DNA from: Perca fluviatilis | Taxonomy: Eukaryota; Chordata; Actinopteri; Perciformes; Percidae | Length of the DNA stretch: 64,000 bases | Direction: 5' to 3' | Assembly (NCBI RefSeq): GCF_010015445.1 | Contig: NC_053119.1 | Location: forward strand, 41,971,222 to 42,035,221 | Shown: piece by piece, positions 58,054-64,000 of the stretch | Layout: every line of letters starts with the position of its first letter | How positions within the stretch are numbered: the first letter of the stretch is position 1 | Position numbers and translations under genes: made by a program | Notes under the pieces: model-generated | Databases searched by the model: none | What the model was told of the DNA's origin: nothing | The model's input: the letters and a program-made list of their open reading frames with translations, nothing else

Positions 58054-60081
58054 CTAATGTCCTCCAGGGCCCAGTGATGCTTTTAATTGCTTGGCTTTTG
58101 TGGCTCAGTGTTCATTCTTCCCTTTTCTCCTCAAGTTACCACAACTGCCCACTTTGTGTGCCATATTTGGGGCAGATTGATAGACAGCTTGTCCCTCCTT
58201 TGTGTTCTCTCCACTTGGTGCATCATCCATCTTTCCATCCACCTCTGCTTACCTCTGGCAGCGGGTATCCAGCCTCAGCGGGGCACAGGCGAGGTTGCCT
58301 TTCTGCAGATACAATGATAGGCCATGTATAATTTATGGAGGGAAAGTGCATGACGGCAGTTATATGCAATACTGGCTTCCGTTATCTGCTCGAAACCTGG
58401 GTGGGGGGGGGGGGGGCGCACTCCATTCACTGTCACACTACCACTATGTCAGCAAGATCTTTACTTCACTTAGAAACTCTTGGTTTTCCGACTTGTCTCT
58501 TGGGAAAAGGCAGTCTCCTTATACACATTTGCTGTAAAAATGGTTCAATACACACATATTCATCTTAAGCATGTATCAGAGAACTTGACCTGTGTGACAA
58601 AGAAAATGACCACCTGTAGTTATTTATATCTGTAACATTCATAGAGATTGTACCATAACACTTTAATGGTGGCGCTTAGTGCTTATCCGGGTTGACGTTG
58701 AACTCTGTCTCCTCATATATGTTGCTCTCTGTTATATTTATCTCATTAGCTCTATTCCATATAAAGCTGGTCACTTCTGGAGAGAACTTGGAGGTAACTG
58801 TTTCCATGGATATCGTGGTCATAGCAGCCACTTATATATAGCCGACATGTCATATGAGCTCTGTCTTTCCCTGCACCCCTTATCACCAAAGAACCAAATC
58901 CTATAAATATAATTAAATTAAAAATCTTTAAATCTTTCTGAGCAGACATATCTCACAGATAAAGTGATCAGTATGCAGTAGATGCTATATTTTAATGTCT
59001 TATGGTGCTGTGCTGTAAATAATTAATGCATTATCAGACATGTTTTGATCTATTTTTTTTTCTTCACGAAGGGTGGAGGGGGGCAATGGGAAATAACAGT
59101 CAGTAAATGCCATGTTGAGATTTTAAATCATACAGTATGTTGATATTTCCATGATATTTCCATTGCTCCAAAGTTCTGTTTTATCATAAAAAAATCCATT
59201 ATGAATTAAATGAATAATCAAAGCTATAGAAAAGGTTCTGATGTACCGTAAATTGTATTAATACTACATCCAACAGCGTTAGTCATGTAGAATTTTATAT
59301 AAATACCATAAATCTGAAATGTCATTACCTGTAGTGACATCATGTTTTTATTGTGGTGTATGGTTACTATTGCTTTGGAAGTTTGTTTTCAGCATAAAAT
59401 CCTTTGCCCTCAAATGCCCTCAGCCCTGCTGAACAGTTCATTTTATTTTGCTTTGGTTTGCAACCTTAATACTCCACACTCATCAACCTTTTTAACAGGG
59501 ACACACTGGTGTCTTTGTGCTGAGAAATGTCTCACATATCATTGTAAAATCACTGTTAACATGAAAACTGATAGTAAGGAGAAAACCTCCAGGTTTCAAG
59601 GTCTTCAGTAATAGGACAGATAAACAAATCGTGTTTAAGTGCAGCGGTCGGGTTAATGGAGTGAGAGGACGCTGTAGCGCTTGCTCTCTGTGTCAAATAA
59701 TGTGTCGTAATATCTGTATCAGTTATCGTATAACGTTATTAACATCACTTGTTGTCAGCTTACCTCATGCATTTAAACGATTTTTCTTTTAGTAAAGCAG
59801 ATAACCTATGGCGCTAGAACAGTGACAGTAACCTGTGGAACTGAAAATAAAAATTGGCATTGAAACAACAAATATTGGCACTGAAAAATGTTGAACTGAA
59901 ATATAAAACACAAACATCAAAATGTTATAATCTCACAACGCTATTATATTGTTTCAATTTGACATTTTTTTTGCATTTTTCAATGTCAATCTACATTTTT
60001 TCTTGATGTCTGTCTTTTTTCAGTGACAGGTTTTTTTTACGCTGTCAGGATTTTTACAACGTCACTGGTTTTCAGTTTTAA
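58054..60081. other. Intergenic sequence, nothing recognised
   Basis: A poly(G) run lies at 58402-58415. No exon, RNA gene or bounded transposon was recognised. Confidence 0.5.
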
Positions 60082-61311
60082 AGGGGTGGTTCAGAATTTT
60101 GGACATAGGACCTCATTTCCAAGTTAGCCAGTGTGTTATTTATCAGTGGTGACAGTTTTCAACACTTTCATCCAGTCCTGCAGAGTTCGCTGGTGCTAGG
60201 CTAGCGCAAGTCAACGGTATCTGCTAGCCTGCCATTAAAAGCAGTCTTACACACTCCACAGTACACCCGAGGCAAATAAATTATAACGCCAGACTATCGA
60301 TGTAAATGTCTGTTGATAAAATAATGTTAGAAATAAAACTACCCTTGCATCTCAATGATCGCATTACATTTTGAGGGACTAGTTTCTCAGCAGCAGTGGA
60401 ATTTTACTTAGCTCCGGTTAGTAGTAATGCGCCAAAAAGTAAACAGAGAAGCACACTCCAGTCGGGACACCTAGGTAGTAGCTACTGGCTTGGACATCAA
60501 GACACCGGCGGCGACCCTACTCAAGTGGCAAATGTGTAGTGATCATTTTAGACCAGATGACTTGAAAAACCCCGCAATCTAAAGGACCACAAGTCACTGA
60601 CGATGAATGCGGTTCCATCCATTTTTCTAGATGCACCAACAGCTACTGATGAACAGGTAATAACTTTCAGTAGGCTACTCTAGCTAATAAAGCTAGCCCC
60701 TTTCATAATGTTAGCCTAGCTGCTACTGATAGATTGAGACTGACAACGTTAGTGGAGATAACGTTACAGTTCAATACATTGAATGGAGAGTAAATGCGAA
60801 AAGTATTGCTTTTTCTATAATTTTAAAAAAAAAAAATAAAAAATTAGTTGCTTTCACCCGGTAAATACCTTTATGTGAGTTATAGCCTGGCAGAGTGTTG
60901 GAGCTCATAGTGGCAAGTAAATAAACTTTTTCATGTAAACCAGATTTCTAGGTAGCCTAGGTAATATCACTCTGCCGCTGCTGTAGCCTATGCTACCAAC
61001 TACAGGGAACAAAGTATAACTATTGCAATGCGATGCAATGGTAGTTTTATTTGTAACAGTATTCTATCAACACAGACATTTACATCAATAGTCTGGCGTT
61101 ATAATTTATTTGCCTCGGGTGTACTGTGGAGTGTGTAAGACTGTTTTTAATGGCAGGCTAGCAGATACCGTTGACTTGCGCTAGCCTAGCACCAGCGAAC
61201 TCTGCAACTGGAAGGACTGGATGAAAAGTGTTGAAAACTGTCTCCACTGATAAATAACACACTGGCTAACTTTGAAATGAGGTCCTATGTCCAAAATTCT
61301 GAACCACCCCT
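60082..61311 (+). mobile_element. Kolobok-like TTAA element, ~290-bp inverted repeats
   Basis: The element is flanked by TTAA on both sides (60078-60081 and 61312-61315). It starts AGGGGTGGTTCAGAATTTTG and ends in its exact inverse. The inverted arms run about 290 bp each (about 60082-60375 and 61020-61311), with only scattered mismatches and small indels between them. The 1,230-bp element contains a plus-strand THAP-domain remnant. TTAA target plus THAP domain is the signature of Kolobok transposons (piggyBac also uses TTAA but lacks THAP). Confidence 0.82.
60526..60655 (+). pseudogene. THAP-domain remnant of a Kolobok transposase
   Basis: The reading WQMCSDHFRPDDLKNPAI (to a TAA stop near 60580) fits the C-terminal half of a THAP finger (C-x2-H, 'CSDHF'). 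The following NAVPSIFLDAP (60606 on) is the 'AVPSIF' end of the domain, but in a different frame. A GTAATA donor-like sequence follows at 60656. The first Cys pair of the THAP finger was not found upstream. It is broken by a stop and a frameshift. Confidence 0.6.
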
Positions 61312-61468
61312 TTAACTTTTTGTTACTGTTTTGGCGTAGAGAGGAGGGGCTTGAGGGGAGGGACAAAGAGGGCGCGGTTTACAGGTAATTTGCATATAAT
61401 TTGCACACTGGCGAGAGATCGCACCTCCACACGCATCCTCACAGATGTGTTATAACCACATATCTGCA

Positions 61469-61830
61469 ATGGCTTCCACAAGTTCACCTGGAACCTCCAA
61501 ATCTCAAGTAAGTGTGTTTATCTCTGCCATTTTATTTCACATAGAAGTATGGTTTAGTGTTAACTTTTAATTTCACTATCTTAAATGTTTCCTACAGTCT
61601 TCAAACCCAGAGAAATCCACCTGTCAGTGGTGTCATAAAACCTTTGACCCCTCTGGTTCCTCTAACTTCCATCAAAACACAGGCACCCAGATGATACGTT
61701 TGAGAGTAATCGTAAATCATACAATGTCACAGAAAGAATATTACTCAGTAACCATAATACAACTTGCTTTCTGCCACACAGCATCATTTTTTAGGGTTAG
61801 GGTTAGGGCTAACCCCCTAACCCATATCGA
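61469..61830 (+). other. Possible split mini-gene or transposon exon pair
   Basis: ATG at 61469 opens MASTSSPGTSKSQ, which ends exactly at a consensus donor GTAAGT (61508). A pyrimidine-rich stretch and CTACAG lie at 61592-61597, and the next frame, in phase, reads SSNPEKSTCQWCHKTFDPSG, then SSNFHQNTGTQM..., open for about 77 codons to TGA. C-x2-C followed by His resembles a degenerate zinc finger. No family was recognised. It lies 158 bp after the Kolobok-like element, so it may be a transposon remnant. Confidence 0.25.
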
Positions 61831-62149
61831 TTGATCAAGCTTAACGTGCTACGTTGACAGCCCTGGGGGACACAACACATCCACAGTTAGCCAGCAGCCT
61901 GCCATTATTATAAACGTGAAGAACTGTAGTCACTGACCAGGGTTCTCACATAAATATGTGTTCCTCTGGTGCAGGTGGGAGAAGGCAGTGTGGAGGGTTA
62001 GGGTGATGGTGTTGTCTAATGATACAACTGTTATTTCTAGTCTTTATTGTTGCTATTACTGCCACTGTTCATCATTCCAACTGCTACAATTATTATGAAT
62101 CATATTTGTCTATATCTGTATCAGTGTCTGTGTCCAAACCGGCAGTGAC

Positions 62150-62365
62150 AGATGGCCACCCACAAAGAGCCTGGGTCTGTCCGAGCTTTCTGCCTGAAGG
62201 AAGTTTTTCCTCACCACTGTCGCACCAAATGTTTTGCTCGTGGGAAATTGTTGGGTCTTTGTAAACGATAGAGTGTGGTCTAGACCAACTCTATCTATAA
62301 AGTGTCCTGAGATAACTCTTGTTATCTTTTGATACAATAAATAAAATTGAATTGAAATTGAATTG
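62150..62365 (+). repeat. L2-tail-like dispersed repeat, plus strand
   Basis: 'gcctgggtctgtccgagctttctgcc', then 'ttcctcaccactgtcgcacc', 'agagtgtggtctagacc', 'cctgagataactcttgttatc' and a 3' 'aataaataaaattgaattg' tail. It is the inverse of the 45585-45850 and 62938-63200 copies. Confidence 0.75.
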
Positions 62366-62937
62366 ATGATCTGTTTGGCCTGTATGCAAATTGCAATGGG
62401 TCAGTCAGAAAGACAGGGGGTGATGAAAGTCCATTCACGCAAATAGTGGGTTCATTCACTCACTCAATTTTTTTTAAATTACAGAAAGTAAAATATGTTA
62501 ATATTGTTACAGTGTAATTCCCCAAACTGGGTCACATTACAGAAATAATCATCCTATAACAATAATCATCACAGCCCTGTTTGCACCATTATTGCTGCAT
62601 GTGCAATAGTGCAACATACATGATAGATGTGGTGCACCCTAGATATATACTGTCAGCTGTGTGAAACGATGTAATTGAGCCACACAACTGAATTGACCTA
62701 CTATTTTAATTATAGATATTTATAGTTAAAGCCTCGCAAGTGGCTTGCCAAAGTTTTTTAAGAGTTCCTAGAATAGCAAAACTAGGTGGCGTTGTCAGAC
62801 AACATTTTATTTCAAGTGTCCGCCACTTACCTGGCGGCGCCCTGGCAGTGCCCTGGCCACATATCCATGGTGTCCCACTTCTGGGATAGCTGTGTTGCCG
62901 CCGGCCTGATTTCACTCTTTTTGGCGGGATGTCCGTT
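62366..62937. other. Intergenic sequence, nothing recognised
   Basis: No feature was recognised between the two inverted repeat copies. Confidence 0.5.
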
Positions 62938-64000
62938 GATTCAATTCAATTCAATTTTATTTATAGTATCAAATCATACCACAAGTTATCTCGAGACACT
63001 TTACAGATAGAGTAGGTCTAGACCACACTCTATAATTTATACAAAGCCCCAACAATTCCAGTAATTCCCTCAAGAGCAAGCAGTGCGACAGTGGCGAGGA
63101 AAAACTCCCTCTTGGGAAGAAACCTCGGACAGACCCAGCTTCTTGGTGGGGGCGCCCCGTCTGACAAGCCGGTTGGGGGTGTGATGAACAGTGGCGATAG
63201 TAGTCACATTAATAATGGAACAGTGACTGGATGTAGCGGGAAGCTGCAGGGTTCAGCAGGACGCAGCATGACATTGCAGGGCATCGCTGAGCTCAGCAGG
63301 GAGTGCAGCAGGACCACGGCACAGCTGCAACCAGGGTCTTGGTGCCAACGTTCTCCAAGGAAATACGCTGGGGAAAAAGCATAAGGACTCCGGGGAGTAA
63401 ACTCCCCAGAAGCTAGGATTAGTAACAAGCATTTCTGGGGCGGGGCTGCACACAAATAGTAATAGTAATGGTAATAGTAACAGTAATAGAAAGGGAAGAG
63501 GAGAGACAGCTCAGTGTGTCAAAGGAAGGAAGTCCCCCGGCAGTCTAGAACTATAACAGCGTAACTATAACAGGTAACTAAGAGAGACAGGTCATAAGGA
63601 GAGGTAGCTTTTCCGGGCTTAGAACTCTCCCCTGCCCGGATCTGGCTTGGCGGCCTGCCTCCCTCTACTTTGTTATGTATTATTAATCTAACAATTATGA
63701 AGAGAAGCAGTTGGGCCAGTTAGGTGAACACTGCAACTCCTCACTCCCTAACTATAAGCTTTATCAAATAGGAGAGTTTTAAGTTCATTCTTGAATGAGG
63801 TGACAGTTTCTGCCCCGAACCCAGATTGGGAGCTGGTTCCATAGGAGAGGAGCCTGATAACTGAAGGCTCTAGCTCCCATTCTACTTTTAGAGACTCTAG
63901 GTACCACCAGTAACTCTGCATTCTGGGAGCGCAGTGCTCTAGTAGGACAATAGGGTATTAGGAGCTCTTCTAGATAAGATGGTGCTAGACCATTTAGAGC
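62938..64000 (-). repeat. Long dispersed repeat, minus strand, runs off edge
   Basis: It begins with the inverted 'ttcaattcaattcaattttatttata' tail and the 'tcgagacactttacagatagagtaggtctagacc' block, followed by 'cgaggaaaaactccctcttggg'. It continues to the window end with 'gagcctgataactgaaggctctagctcccattctac' and 'agctcttctagataagatggtgctagacc', sequences I recognise as widespread in fish. No conserved protein frame was found. It is a longer member of the family at 45585 and 62150. Confidence 0.7.

Overview
The window is vertebrate nuclear DNA, almost certainly from a teleost fish and probably a percomorph. It has spliced exons with GT-AG borders, long dinucleotide microsatellites, a dense layer of fish-type DNA transposons (Tc1, hAT, Harbinger and Kolobok types) and non-LTR retrotransposon tails, and tRNA-derived SINEs. 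No prokaryotic or viral gene organisation is present. The species cannot be named from the sequence alone.

One real protein-coding gene is recognisable: the plus-strand 3' part of zfpm1 (FOG1, Friend of GATA 1), a multi-zinc-finger cofactor of GATA factors. Six exons can be placed: 11270-11403, 28772-28874, 34169-34411, 35436-35669, 37456-37698 and 37850-40488 (stop codon). They join in one continuous frame of about 1,197 residues. The first exon or exons, with the conserved N-terminal NuRD-binding peptide, are not found and should lie upstream of base 1. Order of domains: PR/SET-like N-terminal region (three exons); zinc fingers 1-2; fingers 3-4; then one very long last exon with an additional C2H2 finger, an acidic segment, fingers 5-6, a basic nuclear-localisation stretch, a polyalanine tract, the CtBP-binding PIDLS motif, and fingers 7-9 up to the conserved C-terminus.

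Layout: 1-11269 is upstream intron or flank, with LINE tails, a dead Tc1 transposon, a hAT element carrying a BED-finger remnant, and a cluster of GATA motifs near 10 kb. 11404-28771 is a 17.4-kb intron with SINEs, hAT-type MITEs, microsatellites and unassigned, possibly regulatory sequence. 28875-34168 is an intron with an apparent GC-AG border that hosts a Harbinger-like element with a hAT element nested inside it. 35670-37455 is an intron made almost entirely of one Harbinger transposon. 40489 to about 43.3 kb is the likely 3' UTR. From 43.3 kb to the end no host gene was recognised; the region holds nested Harbinger and unclassified repeats, an RTE-like LINE with a duplicated tail, a repeat with ~117-bp internal tandem units, an L2-like LINE tail and a Kolobok-type element with long inverted repeats and a THAP remnant.

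The most interesting points are the GC-AG splice site, the extra zinc finger in fish FOG1, conserved SUMO-type motifs, a GATA-motif cluster that may reflect GATA feedback on zfpm1, and several transposons whose boundaries and target-site duplications can be read exactly, including an insertion that can be compared with its own empty site 0.9 kb away. I found no evidence of an undescribed defence or enzymatic system.
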